Origin: Ceratopteris richardii
Taxonomy: Eukaryota; Streptophyta; Polypodiopsida; Polypodiales; Pteridaceae
DNA: 64,000 nt
NCBI GenBank assembly: GCA_020310875.1
Contig: CM035407.1
Location: forward strand, 223,241,045-223,305,044
Direction: 5' to 3'
Part shown: in pieces, positions 1-11,110 of the stretch
How the letters are laid out: each line of letters begins with the position of its first letter
Position numbering within the stretch: the stretch's first letter is position 1
Program-made: the position numbers and the translations under genes
Notes under the pieces: generated by a model
Told to the model about the DNA's origin: nothing
Databases searched by the model: none
What the model saw: only the letters and a program-made list of their open reading frames with translations

Positions 1-217
1 TGTAATCTGGAATGATGTTGCATTATGGCTGAGTGCCACCGTTTGTCTGTCCTTGCGGTAGTGTTGACCGCCGTTTAACCCAGTCTTGTAAACCCCTGTT
101 CTTGTGGGATAAGGGGGGTCCCATGGGTACTATGCCCTTCCTTGTACAGTTGCAATTTCAAAGTTAAAGTCCGGGGGAGTAGGCCTCGGCCGAACCTCCA
201 TTTTATAAAAAAAAAAA
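1..217 (+). mobile_element. LINE-like 3' end with poly(A) tail
   Basis: About 200 bases of moderately GC-rich sequence end in an uninterrupted A run at 207-217. Directly after it begins sequence matching the left part of the Copia-1 LTR (compare 5128-5257). The partner LTR has unrelated sequence at this point, so the A-tailed segment was inserted into the LTR. A 3' poly(A) run abutting the target is typical of LINE or processed-transcript insertion. No reverse transcriptase is visible because the body lies outside the window. A processed transcript is an alternative. Confidence 0.45.
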
Positions 218-347
218 CTTTGAAGTTAGGGTTCCACAAATGTCCGAGCTCTCATAATGGCTTCTCCTCATAATGGGGGCCTTACAACTTAGAGCACCAT
301 GGATCATTTGTGGTCACATGAGGGTGGAGTATTGAGCATATCTAACA
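218..347 (-). repeat. Copia-1 3' LTR, truncated
   Basis: Matches 5128-5257 with two visible substitutions. On the minus strand it starts TGTTAGATATGC, the usual TG end. Immediately inside the element, at about 348-360, lies a purine-rich stretch (GAGTTGGGG on the minus strand) that would serve as the plus-strand primer. The rest of the LTR (full length about 722 bp in the 5' copy) is displaced by the A-tailed insertion. Confidence 0.85.
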
Positions 348-412
348 CCCCAACTCAATGTCCACCCGATGGTGAACTACCTCCTTGGTCCAATCCCAAG
401 CTTTGGAAAATG

Positions 413-3400
413 TCAAAGAAGTTGCTCTCTCCCAAGAGCCTTGGTGAAGATGTCTGCCCCATTTTCTTCAGTAGGGCAATAGGTTATCTCCACGACCCCG
501 TCCTCAATCAACTCACGCACATAGTGATACTGGATTTCTATGTGCTTGGTACGTGCATGGAAAACAAGATTTTTGGCGATGGCCATGCAACTTTGGTTGT
601 CACACTTCAACTCTGTAGCCTCCTGTCCTTGTATTCCTATGTGCCATAGGATCCTCCTCAACCATACTGCTTCACATGCTGCAATGCATGCAGCTTTGTA
701 CTCAGCTTCAGTAGAAGATAATGCTACAGTCAGTTGCTTCTTATTGATCCAAGAGAAAATCCCTGATCCTAAAGAAAAGCAATATCCAGAAACTGATTTT
801 CTGGTATCAATATCTCCTGCCCAATCTGAGTCACAATATCCGATTAGAGATGATCCTTCTTCATAAAGAATACCATAATCAGTGGTTCCTTTCACATACC
901 TGAGTATCCGCATGCTTGCCTTCCAATGAGTTTGGCAAGGCTTATTAGAGAACCTGCTTGCTACTCCAACAACATAAGAGATGTCTGGTCTGCTATTGCA
1001 CAAGTAGATGAGACTTCCAACTAATTTCCTGTATCTTCCAATATCCACTGGAGGTGAAGTATCTTCAATAGATAATTTTGTGTTGACCTCCATAGGTGTA
1101 GAAATTTCCTTGCAATCCTCCATGTCGAATGCCTTCAATATCTGCCTTGCATACTTTTGTTGAGAGATGAAAATCTTCCCTGGTTCCTGCCAAACTTCAA
1201 GACCTCAGCAATTATGCATTAAGCCCAAGTCTGTCATTTCAAATTCTGAACTCAGGGCATCTTTTGTTTGTTGAAGAAGAGCATCATCATTTCCTGTAAT
1301 CACAAGGTCATCTACATAGAGTACAAGCACAATTGTCTTCCCTCCTTTCTTTAGAACATACAAGTTAGCATCAGAAGCACATCTTTTGAACCCTAGATCC
1401 AAGAGATACTTATCTATCCGTTGGTACCATGCTCTAGGGGCTTGTTTTAGCCCATATAATGCCTTCTTCAGCTTACATACCTTGTTCTCTGAATGGGGAG
1501 CCTCAAACCCTGGTGGCTGAGACACATATACCTCCTCCTTGAGGTCTCCATTCAGGAATGCTGATTTTACATCCATGTGATAGACTGGCCAACGCTTATG
1601 TGCAGCCACAGCTAGTACTACTCGGATAGTAGTCATTCTTGCAGTTGGGGCAAATGATTCACAAAAGTCAATGCCTTCAACTTGTGAGTAGCCTTGTGCA
1701 ACAAGTCTTGCTTTATATTTTTCTAGAGTACCATCAGCCTTGTACTTTAGCTTCCAAACCCACTTGGTGCCAATGACTTTACGCTTAGGGGGTCGATCCA
1801 CTAGCTCCCAAGTTCCATTCTTTATGATATTGTTGTATTCGGTTTGCATGGCAGCCCTCCAATTCGGATCATGGAGTGCCTCTTCCACATTGGTTGGTTC
1901 CTTTGCTTCTTCTTGAATGAGATCAGCCATCAAGGCTGTGTTTAAAATATGGGCGCTTGCCCGTCTCTGTTCCTCTATTCTCTATGATCGCCTCGGTCCA
2001 TCTGCAACCTGTTCTAGTGACTCTGGGATGGGGTTTGCAGAATCATAGAGCTGCCTCACCTAACGTGGCAATGGCTTTTCCACTTGGGTGTCGACAGGTT
2101 GGTGACTTTCAGACTCATCATCTGAAGATGATGCTTCCTTCTCTTGTGTAGAAGGGATAGCTCTTGGGCCAGGTTCATAGTGGATTGCCCCTTCGCCTGA
2201 TGATAAAGTGGAAGCTCTCTTTTCCTCCTCCACTGCATGTGGCTGCTCCTCCTTAAACACCACATCACGACTCGCCATGATCTTCTTAGCCTCAGGGTCA
2301 TAAAGCTTATAAGCCTTCTTATCTTCACTGTACCCTAGGAAGATACATTTGATGCTTTTTGGTTGAAGCTTGTTTCTTTCTCTATCTGGAACATGTACAT
2401 AACATTCACTTCCAAATACGTTGAAATGGGAAACAGAAGGCTTTTTACCAATGTAGGCTTCTTGTGGAGTCTTTCCATCAAGTGCCTTGGTGTAGCTTCG
2501 ATTCAAGATGTAGACAGCAGTGTTGACAGCCTCTGCCCAAAACTGATTAGGCAGACCCTTTCCTTTCAACATGCACCTTGCCATCTCCATGATGGTTCGA
2601 TTCCGATGTTCTGCAACACCGTTCTGTTGAGGACTATTTGCCACTGTGAGTTGATGCTTGATTCCCTTACTCTTGCAGAAATCTTCAAACTCTATTGATG
2701 TGAACTCACCACCATTGTCTATCCTGAATTTCTTCATCTTCTTCCCTCTTTCAGTTTCAACAAGCTGAAGCCATTCTTTAAACTTACCAAAAGCTTGAGC
2801 CTTATCGTGAAGGAAGTACACCCACATCTTCTTGCTATAGTCGTCGACAAGTAACATGAAGTAGGAAGATCCGCCCAAGGCCTTTGTAGGCATTTTTCTG
2901 CACAAGTCAGCATGCACCAACTCTAGAGGATAGCTTGCCCTATTCTTGCTTTCTTGTGGAAACGCCTTCCTCTGTTGCTTGCCCATCATGCAAGCTTCAC
3001 ATGGTTCCTTCATTTCTGCAATCGATGGTAGGTGTGCAACCATACCTCTGTGATGCATCTCCTTCAGTACAGGGTATCCAATGTGGCCGAATCTCTCATG
3101 CCATAGCTTACTTGTGCCCATGTTTGTAGTGGCTGTAAGAGCACACAACTCATACATGTTGTTCCTCCTTATGCCAGTCCCAACGATGTTGTTGTTACCG
3201 TCCATAATCTTAGCTCCTGTCTTACTGAAAGATACTTGGTGACCTTGATCAGTTATAGAAGCTACTGAAAGTAGATTTCGTTTTATTTGTGGAACATACA
3301 ACACATTTGAAAGCTTTTTGATATCACCATTAGAGTTAATGAAAGAAACCGTACCTTCGCCCTCTGCACGACATCTTGCATTGTTCCCTGTCATGGACGA

Positions 3401-3424
3401 GATGCACCACTGTCCAACACCCAT
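413..3424 (-). pseudogene. Copia-1 pol: protease-integrase-reverse transcriptase-RNase H
   Basis: Three stretches in one frame (2060-3424, 1205-1933, 413-1138). The first holds the GAG-pre-integrase zinc region (LWHERFGHIG, CEACMMGKQ) and the integrase core with its acidic triad (HADL, RIDNGGEF, NGVAEHRNRT). The second holds reverse transcriptase, with [12 protein letters not shown] and the catalytic [11 protein letters not shown]. The third holds copia RNase H (CDSDWAGD, ALSSTEAEY, tail RTKHIEIQYHYVRE). Stops separate the stretches: one at 1205 and others in the low-complexity linker between integrase and RT (1934-2062). All catalytic motifs are intact, which fits a young but inactivated copy. 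Confidence 0.9.
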
Positions 3425-4452
3425 GAGTCATCTGTTCCTAAATCTTTAGCCGAGGAGCACACCTCCTCTATCGTAACAAATAACTCAAGCTCTGTTTCTG
3501 CTGTGTTGGCAGACTCCTTGCCCTTGCCACCTTTTGAAGAGCCACTCTTCTCTTCTGCCTTCTTGATACGATAGTCTTGGATTCTGTGTCCCTTCTTCTT
3601 GCAGTGGAAACACTCTCCCTTGAACTTCTTTTTTTCGTTCTTCTTTTTGTCTCCATCTTTTGAAGAGTCTGTTTTGCCTCCTTTGGCATTTGCTGTGAAT
3701 GCAGCATCTCCTTTGCTACCACCACTCCTTGCCTTGAGCCGCAACTCCTCCTCCATGAGTAAGGCACTGAATTCTTCAAAAGTTAGTGGTTGAGGTCTGA
3801 TTTGAGCGTTAAGAGCAGTTACAAAACCATCAAACTTAGGTGGACAGATTCGAAGACAACGTCGAGCTAGCTCCTCACTTGACTTTTGAACACCTTCTCC
3901 CGCCATTTGATCTCGTAGATTCTTTATGCGGGTGATAAACACCTCTGCAGTCTCCCCATCAAAAAACCGTTCTGCTGCAAGCTGATTCTCCAAGTTTTGA
4001 ATCCGTGTCTGATTACGAGTTTCATATTGATTTCTCAATATGTTCCATGCTTCACATGCCTTCGTAGTATGCTGAATGAGAGTCAGAACACTATCAGAAG
4101 TACTTGTAACAAGAGCACAGAGTGCATCTGCATTTCTACGTTTCCAAGCACGTAGAAGATCAGCATCAGGAGGAATCATTCGACCAGGATTATTTGGATC
4201 AGGTCTTTCTTGGGGCTCATGATCACTCCCAAGAACAGTCTCCAAAAGCTCATACGAATCAAGAATAGAAGTGATTTTGAACTTCCACAAGGTGTAGTTC
4301 GTACCATTAAGTTTACCTTCTGTGAAGGCTGGTGGCCGTATCCGCAACATTGGGATGACCGGCATCATTGCTGCTCCTGCTTGTGTGCCACCTACTCCTG
4401 TTGATGAACCACCTTGGCCCCCAGTCGTAGATGATGACGCACCGCTTGACAT
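3391..4452 (-). CDS. Copia-1 gag with start of protease
   Basis: A 353-residue frame whose ATG lies about 70 bases inside the primer binding site. It has a Gly/Ser/Thr-rich N terminus, then a UBN2-type gag core (LNGTNYTLWKFKI, WNILRNQYETRNQ, LMEEELRLKAR), a Lys-rich stretch and a zinc knuckle beginning CFHCKKKGH. The last cysteine of the CX2CX4HX4C knuckle is a tyrosine here. The frame ends in the protease active-site motif WVLDSGAS, then overlaps the pol frame by 34 bases in a different phase. Copia elements normally use one continuous frame, so I read this as a frameshift mutation. A programmed shift cannot be excluded. Confidence 0.85.
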   Translation of the reverse strand: MSSGASSSTTGGQGGSSTGVGGTQAGAAMMPVIPMLRIRPPAFTEGKLNGTNYTLWKFKITSILDSYELLETVLGSDHEPQERPDPNNPGRMIPPDADLLRAWKRRNADALCALVTSTSDSVLTLIQHTTKACEAWNILRNQYETRNQTRIQNLENQLAAERFFDGETAEVFITRIKNLRDQMAGEGVQKSSEELARRCLRICPPKFDGFVTALNAQIRPQPLTFEEFSALLMEEELRLKARSGGSKGDAAFTANAKGGKTDSSKDGDKKKNEKKKFKGECFHCKKKGHRIQDYRIKKAEEKSGSSKGGKGKESANTAETELELFVTIEEVCSSAKDLGTDDSWVLDSGASRP

Positions 4453-4522
4453 CTTCTCTCTTTTGTTCTTTAGACCTCTGCAACTTCTACGTTTCTACTT
4501 CTACACCACTCAGAGCCTCCTG

Positions 4523-4535
4523 AGCTCTGATACCA
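4523..4535 (-). other. Copia-1 primer binding site
   Basis: On the minus strand the sequence is TGGTATCAGAGCT, the classic copia site complementary to the 3' end of initiator methionine tRNA. It directly follows the LTR terminus TTACA at 4536. Confidence 0.85.
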
Positions 4536-5257
4536 TGTAAGAAAATAACAGCACAGTGAAATAGACCTGTAGATAGAGTTGAGAGAAAAACACAGACAAA
4601 GATAGACGGAGACTGAGAGATAGAGAACTCAAATTCTCAGATTGCCGAGCGTAATGAAGTTACAATGATGGTGTTGTCCACCCCTGCGCTCCCACTGTGG
4701 AGCTTAGATGGCGATCTAGACAGACTCTAGATGAAGGGCTTACTAGTGTGCAATGCTATGTAAAGCTCAACCTGGGTCGTGCTTATATAGCTTTTACAAG
4801 GCGGTTCGGTATAGATAAATGTAGTCAGGGGATACAAAATAGTCAGTAAAATATATGATCCGACATTATCTCCACGACCAGAAGTCCTACCGTCTCGGCC
4901 CTACGGGCCGGGGGGATAGGCCCCCGGGACCCCGTAGAAGGGGGCAAGCCCCCCTCTGCACTCCCCCCATTAAGGTTCTATGGGGAAACCGCGCGGCGCC
5001 ACAGGGCCTTTATTTTCACCTTTAATTGCAACCCAATGGCCTGGAAGTTTATGCCCTACCTAACCTAACAGCTAGGCTCACAAAGATCATCTACAACCAT
5101 CAATGGTCACATATAGACCTCATCTAACTTGGAAGTTAGGGTTCCACAAATGTCCGGGCTCTCATAATGGCTTCTCCTCATAATGGGGGCCTTACAACTT
5201 AGAGCACCATGGATCATTTGTGGTCACATGAGGGTGGAGTATTGAGCATATCTAACA
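4536..5257 (-). repeat. Copia-1 5' LTR
   Basis: 722 bp bounded by TG at 5257 and CA at 4536 on the minus strand. A TATA-like CTATATAAGC lies at 4781-4790 (minus), so U3 is about 4795-5257 and R/U5 about 4536-4755. Within U3, 4896-4975 holds a cluster of very GC-rich short hairpins in an otherwise AT-rich sequence. Its left part matches the 3' LTR remnant at 218-347. Confidence 0.85.
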
Positions 5258-8054
5258 GGGCCTAGGGTATTTTGTACTAATATGGGTGTCTTGCTATGAA
5301 AATGTGAACCTCCCCTCCTTGTCTTGATTTGTAACTTCAAGGAGGTTATCTTCCTCTTTGGGACCAACTATTGGCACTTCTTCTATTGCACCCTTTGGAT
5401 TCTTCAAATGCTTTGCTCGTGATGCTTCCGCAAACTTTTGCAAAGTTTTATGCAATTGGTCATAAAATTCAATGTCAAGATCAAGTCTTGGATCATCAAA
5501 GTTCAAAGTGTCTTCCATCTTCTATTAAGTGATCTCGAATGAAATAAGCCCATAAGTTATTGTCCCACTATGTGTGTTCTTTTGATTTCTCATCTTGTAA
5601 TTTTGATGTTTACTTTGGATCATAAGGTAGAGAAGTTATTTCTTAAGAAACATAAGCGGATTGACTTGAATTGCCTATTAGGGCTAGATATGCACCTCTA
5701 AGAAACTAACTATTTCTTTCCCGTTGACTCTGGTAGATTGCATGCCTTGGGCAAGATCCAATCCAACCACGTGATTATAAATCTACCCTTAACCTACAAT
5801 CATGTCTTGTACAATATCTTCATCATGACAAGCAATAAATTCCATTAATGCGAAGTGGAGTCTCCACCTTTGCCTAGACATTGTATTTCATATCCTCCTG
5901 TGCCGGTGATGTATGCCTCCATCGATTGTAGAGTCCTTGCAATGCAATTCTTGTACAATTGATTTCTTGGAAAGAATCCCATAGAAGCACCCGCAACCTC
6001 ATCTGCCAAACAAAATACCAAAAACACCTTGATATCTCCCAAAAGAACACGTTTCCTATAACTTCAACGACACAAAACTAAGACAAAGCTTGAATGCGCA
6101 AATCAAATGCACAAGTATTTATGCACAAAAAATGTTCTTCTAAAGACATAAAACATGAATATGAACGAACAAAAGTTGTATTGGTATTATCATCAGGTTA
6201 TCTAATTACTTGTGCGATAGATGTTTGGTACATAAGTAGTAAGATTGCGGCTTCCAATTAAGGATTCGACCTAACGTATATCTTCATTTGTGTCGTGAGC
6301 ACTCTTCCACTACTACTTCTTCTTCTTTGTTATGGGTCTCTTTGCAATCTCCAAATCCCTAGACCACCAATCCTTTTAGCCTTAGTTTTTGCAACTATTT
6401 ATATCTCTACAACTAATCGATATCTTGCGGCTTTTAGCTAACCCAGACTCGCAATTTTATCATAGGACAAAAATAAAGCTAGACATGTTGAAGAGGACCC
6501 AAAAAGATAAAACAAAGCATAGCTCTACTTCACACCGCATCTATTATGACACATGTCACACCTGGAACTTCTTGATGGAATCAACATAACCACAATTGAG
6601 TTGATTGAGAACCCATAGGCTCCGTACTATTATCTTCTATCGACACACCTACTTCTGAATCACAAAGCTGGTCATCACTGAGAAAAAAATCATGTTTATC
6701 ATCATTATGATTCTCCCTAATATATTCCAAAATAAAACATTTTGACAACTTTTTTGTAATGTCAAAAAAATATTTGTTGCCCAATTCCTTTGAAAATGAC
6801 TTTTGTCTAGATTCATGAGACGAAGATTGTCCACAATTCTGTCTTTAGATTTCAAAGGTTCTTGAACAACTTGACTTGTAATTCTAAATCTAGAACCTGA
6901 TCCTGCTTTTGTTGTTGTTGTTCTGTAAGCAAAACTTGGTTATTGCAGCTACATGGGCAGACATGGGCACAAGGGCTGATGTTCCATACCTCCACACCCA
7001 CACCTGATACACAGGTGACCCCACCAACAGGATCTAGAGTCCAAGTGTATGCGCCCAAGGATATGCACAAACGGACCAAGGCGCCTTAATTATAGGACTC
7101 GCTAAAGGATGTGGGCAAAGTCACATGGACCAGTCCTTCTCCCTTTGACCTGACATAGCTACAAGCACCCAACCATCTATTTTAGGGAAGTGGAGACATA
7201 ACACCTAGATGCAACTATAAGTGCATTCCACAAACACTGACTTGACACTGGTATTAGAAATGTTCAATCAATAATACTAAGAGTCTATCCATATTAGAAA
7301 ACTTTTTTTTTTTCAGTCCACCTGTTCAACATCGTATGAGGGTTGAAAACTCTACATGGGAGTGTGTCATCTCTTCATATATAGAAGTACTGAACCAAGA
7401 CGCCTCACAAATTTCAGTCACCCAAAAGGAACCTATTCCCCACAATCATAAAGGCTTAAAGCCTGAGCAGATAAGACTGCATGCAAGCAGGGTTCTACCT
7501 AGATATCACCGTATGATTGCTGCATCCTGCATATCAAGCACAGTCCTACATCAATAGAAAAGAGCTTACCCCCATATAAAGTAATTTGTTCTTGATTTAG
7601 CCAAATAGATAAGACCTTCAGGGCCACAAAAACCCCCATATAACATATTCCTAAACAACTAAAAGCAAGGACCATTTGCATATATGTAGGCCTCCAATGA
7701 CACAGTGTCGCCACTATTACAGACTGGCATGAATTACCGTGAAGAAAAGAGCAGCTCTTCACATAACTGCCATAGCAATAGAAAACACAATAAATGCACA
7801 GACCACCTCAGTGTTAGTACAAACAGCAAATTATTATTACATTTGACTTTAGTATTTACACATGGCATTCAGAAGAATCTGTAGTCTATGAGCCCTAACA
7901 AACACAAATCAGAGACTCTCAGACTCACCCTTACGTGCCTCATCTTACAAGCTTCAACTACATACTTGGCACAAAGAGGCCAAGCACTACCAAAAGCCAA
8001 TAGTTTAGATGCAACAGCCAGGCTAGCTAGGACACAGTATCAAGCAAATAGTGA
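5258..8054. other. Unassigned DNA between Copia-1 and the BPS1-like gene
   Basis: AT-rich sequence without a recognised gene. The longest notable frame is at 5294-5518 (minus, 74 codons). It is acidic and starts MEDTLNFDDPRLDLD, and I do not recognise it. Other frames are short and lack motifs. The last few hundred bases before 8055 should contain the 3' untranslated region of the minus-strand BPS1-like gene, but I cannot fix a polyadenylation site. Confidence 0.5.
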
Positions 8055-9140
8055 TCAAAATTCAGATGTGCATACTAGATCAAGAAGACCCACTCGAATA
8101 CTTAGAAGCGTCCTGAAAAGACGATCCAAATTCTGCTGAAGTTGAAGCAAATACAGTCGTAAAGCATCACCATCCCTGCTGAGTTGCTCGCACTGCTTGC
8201 TTATGCTCGATTTGTCTGCATCTAAAATTGGTTTTTCATGCACACAAAACTTTCCAAGGACGTCTCGAGTGCCATCTGCAGACACAAAGACCTCCTCAAC
8301 CTCCTTCAATATGGCAACCGACCCACAACCGATCGCAGAGTCTGTCAATTTTTTCAGATTCTGTTGCGCTGTTTGAAGCACTTCCAGCCAGCTGGGTTGA
8401 TTCTTTGCGTAAAAGAAGGAAAGGGCCCTTTTGGGCTTGATAGAGAGAGAAATGGCAATCACACTGAACAAGAACATTACCAGTACCTTTAGCCCATACA
8501 TATGAGTAAAGATTGCATTGGAAGAAGCATGTCTGCTACAAGAAGCGGCTACATGGGGATACGTTCCTAAGTTTCTCAACATAGAGCTACATGCCTCAAG
8601 TTTGGACCTGCCCTCATGAGACCTGTTATTCTCCTCTACTTTGGCCTCCATGAAATCTGTGGCTTTGCCAAGAGACTCTAGTGCCCGTGACAACCTTGCT
8701 TTTAATTCTTCGTCTGTAGCATCCTTTATGTCCTTCCCCGTAACAGCTGCATACCTTACAAGCATCACATAGTGCTGTAGATCGTTCAAAGACTCCTTCA
8801 ATGCATTGCAGACATCAAGAAGACGAAGGGCGTCTTCAAGGTTTGATTCTAACACTGTCCCGTCCTTCTCCGAGCAAGTAAACTTCGGCAGAAGATTCGA
8901 TATGTATGCACAAACGTCACACACGACGTTAACCGCTTCTTGTAGCCAAGTGATAGGTATTCGTCCTTGATCTGTTGATATGATAAGACACGAAAGACGA
9001 TTGCGTAGATCTTCGTTCAACTCGACGGTTACTGCGTCTTCAGCTTCCTTCTTTGGATTGGGAGTATGGAATCTCGAAATCAAACGGGGATTTCTCAAAG
9101 AGTGCAAACCGTTGGCGAGAGCGTCGTGCACCGAAGACAT
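8055..9140 (-). CDS. BYPASS1/ROH1-like protein (DUF793 family)
   Basis: A 361-residue uninterrupted frame, the only convincing host gene in the window. Family hallmarks visible: an N-terminal part containing ITWLQEAVNVVCDVCAYI (about 63-80), then LLDVCNALKESLNDLQHYVM (about 107-126), a charged middle (135-185), a single hydrophobic segment about 217-234 (LKVLVMFLFSVIAISLSI), and an amphipathic helical C terminus. Arabidopsis BPS1 is about 350 residues, also single-exon in its coding part, and has a comparable membrane-like segment. BPS1 limits production of a root-derived mobile signal that arrests shoots. ROH1 interacts with exocyst Exo70. The biochemical activity of the family is not known. 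The ATG at 9140 is the first in frame and gives the expected length. A SINE lies about 415 bp upstream. Assignment to BPS1 rather than ROH1 is uncertain. Confidence 0.8.
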   Translation of the reverse strand: MSSVHDALANGLHSLRNPRLISRFHTPNPKKEAEDAVTVELNEDLRNRLSCLIISTDQGRIPITWLQEAVNVVCDVCAYISNLLPKFTCSEKDGTVLESNLEDALRLLDVCNALKESLNDLQHYVMLVRYAAVTGKDIKDATDEELKARLSRALESLGKATDFMEAKVEENNRSHEGRSKLEACSSMLRNLGTYPHVAASCSRHASSNAIFTHMYGLKVLVMFLFSVIAISLSIKPKRALSFFYAKNQPSWLEVLQTAQQNLKKLTDSAIGCGSVAILKEVEEVFVSADGTRDVLGKFCVHEKPILDADKSSISKQCEQLSRDGDALRLYLLQLQQNLDRLFRTLLSIRVGLLDLVCTSEF

Positions 9141-9555
9141 TTTACAGCAATATCTGTGCCGTAACAGGAACTTCGATAGGAGATCCGGAACCAGAAACGC
9201 ACGGTAAACGACCGTAGACCATATGTAGGCTGTGTGAGAGTAGGAAGAAGTGGTGAATATGTAGATCAGAGAAATTCACGCTAAAAAAGAAATGACGAGG
9301 GAGGATGCGCGGAACAAAGTAGTCAGCAGTCCCGATGATGAAATCCTTAAGGCAAAGCGAAAGCCGCAATTGGACCCCCCGGAGAGAGAGACATGATCAA
9401 CGAGGGAAGATCGAATGGATTAGTGGACATAAAAAAGGTCGTGCGGATATTGGAAGCGATTGTGCACATTTAGGAAAGAACTTTATTTTACTCTTTTTTT
9501 GGGATTTTACTCTTTTTTTGGTTGCCAAACAAATTCACGAACGCAACAAATTCAC

Positions 9556-9730
9556 GAACGCTATTTTTTTTCTTTTTTTAGTACAACAGGAATTGAAATC
9601 ACACTCGCACATCCACGATATGGTACAAAGAACTTAGAATACGCTCGGGTAGGATTTGAACCCTGGCTATTTCTCTAGGAGTACAAGGCAGTACTGCTAC
9701 ACCATGCCTGCTGGGTATGAACGCTATTTT
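9556..9730 (-). mobile_element. tRNA-derived SINE with perfect target-site duplication
   Basis: On the minus strand a box A-like TGGTGTAGCAGTA (about 9693-9705) and a box B GGTTCAAATCC (9652-9662) are spaced as in a tRNA gene. About 60 bases of unrelated sequence follow, then an A-rich tail (the T-rich stretch 9568-9580 on plus). The 12-bp sequence GAACGCTATTTT flanks the body exactly on both sides (9556-9567 and 9719-9730). The body is about 151 bp. The perfect duplication indicates a fairly recent insertion. It lies about 415 bp upstream of the BPS1-like start and in the same orientation. Confidence 0.85.
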
Positions 9731-10577
9731 ATCCTCTAGTAGCAGTGTTGTATTTTGACGGGCAGCCTTGCCCTTCAATTTTGTAGCCATTTGAATTCAT
9801 TTTTCGATGGATAATTAAAATCGTCATTAGCCTTATTATACGTGAAAAAACACTAAATATGGGCAATAAGGCCATCACATAATTTTTTGGCTTATTTTTT
9901 TACATGTCAGAAATTGATTCAATTTGTGAAGTAAAGAGGTTCCCATAAACTCAAACAAAGCTATGGAATGCATTGAAGATACCTTGAAGTCCAAGCCAAG
10001 CAATAAAGAGCATCATAGCAAGGTGTGCAAGGCACAAGAGGCATGAGTAATGTTAAACATACCTATTTTTAAAAATATTCGAGCCACTTACCAAATTTAG
10101 AAGGCCATTTTGTATAATTAGTTTCACTTTTGTACAAGCCAAGAAGTCTGTTAATTTTTTATAGCTCGAATCGGGCATCAAATGATCTTACATGAGCATT
10201 TTCAAATTTTCTAGGGCATTTCATTGTCGAAAAGGCTATTTTTTTTAAGTATAAAGATCTTTCTTTGCAAAGGTTAGTCAGAGAATTTATAAGCAAATTC
10301 TCAAAATGAGGAGTGTACATAACACTTCCTCATTAATTCACAATTTCAAACAATCATCATTGGAATCTTTATGATTGGTAACACGATGCTTTAAACAATA
10401 TATTGCAAGATGCCTACCTCCTGAACTAACTTCTGAGGAAAAAAAGGTTTCGCTCTTTATAGAAAGAATAACCAATGGCAAAATGCAGGCCCTAGTCTAT
10501 TTTTGAAGGACTTCTGGTGTGAACGAATGCATCATAGAGTGTATTACCTTAGAGGACAGTCTTGCCAACGCCTTAAA

Positions 10578-10688
10578 GATCCTAGAACAAACTCCCAAAG
10601 TAGGAAGTACCTCAAGTATTCAATTAGGAAGTACCTCAAGATCCTAGAACAAACTCCCAAAGTAGGAAGTACCTCAAGTATTCATTGG
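10578..10688 (+). repeat. 62-bp tandem duplication
   Basis: The segment starting GATCCTAGAACAAACTCCC at 10578 is repeated from 10640. The period is 62 bases and the second copy is incomplete. Inside each unit AGGAAGTACCTCAAG recurs, giving a three-fold sub-repeat. No function is evident. Confidence 0.75.
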
Positions 10689-10689
10689 T

Positions 10690-11110
10690 GATTTGTCTGA
10701 TGGGATTGTGAAGAGGTTGAATGCCCCTAAAAAATCTAGGAGGAATCAACAAGAGCGATTGCCTAGATGATGTCTTAATTGTGGAGGTGACCATGTAACT
10801 CACTCTTGCCCTATACAAGGGCAAGGATATGCTAATAGACCTCCTCAATTAAACGAAGTTGGTCTTGGGGAAATGAACATTCTTTAAGGTTTTGGGCATT
10901 GTGGATGCATTGGCACAATCAATTTGCCAGAGTTATTCATTGTTTGAAAGTTACAACCTACAAACCAACACGAAGTTGTAGCAAGATGGGAAGAGGGTAC
11001 TCAATCTCTCTCCCTTCCAAGATGTTGCAAACCCAAGAAGGAAGAATTGGATCGAGATTCAATGTAACAACTGGCTCAATTGTTGGTGCATATGGCAAGC
11101 CTAGATGCTT
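10690..11110 (+). pseudogene. Decayed Ty3/gypsy-type gag remnant (zinc knuckle)
   Basis: Codons at 10771-10812 read CLNCGGDHVTHSCP, a CCHC knuckle of the GGDH type common in plant gypsy gag proteins. It is preceded by a basic stretch. Stops lie within 20 codons on either side and no longer frame survives. Gypsy-1 carries a similar GGDH knuckle at 37120, so a related element is the likely source. Confidence 0.5.

Larger units (their letters stand above)
218..5257 (-). mobile_element. Copia-1, nearly complete Ty1/copia retrotransposon
   Basis: On the minus strand the order is 5' LTR (5257 to 4536), primer binding site, gag, protease, integrase, reverse transcriptase, RNase H, purine-rich tract, 3' LTR. 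Integrase before reverse transcriptase defines the copia (Pseudoviridae) superfamily. The 3' LTR is cut after about 130 bp by the LINE-like insertion at the left edge. Over the shared LTR stretch I count only two differences, which suggests a recent insertion. Coding is broken by one frameshift and by in-frame stops, so this copy is probably not autonomous. Confidence 0.9.

Noticed and set aside
6581..6855. Minus-strand frames of 67-68 codons
   Set aside because: Short, AT-rich, overlapping in two phases, with no homology recognised.
8228..8492. Plus-strand frames of 70-84 codons overlapping the BPS1-like gene
   Set aside because: Shadow frames antisense to a convincing conserved gene; no motif.
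9652..9705. Functional tRNA gene
   Set aside because: Boxes A and B fit, but the arms do not form a convincing cloverleaf, and the A-rich tail and target duplication identify a SINE.
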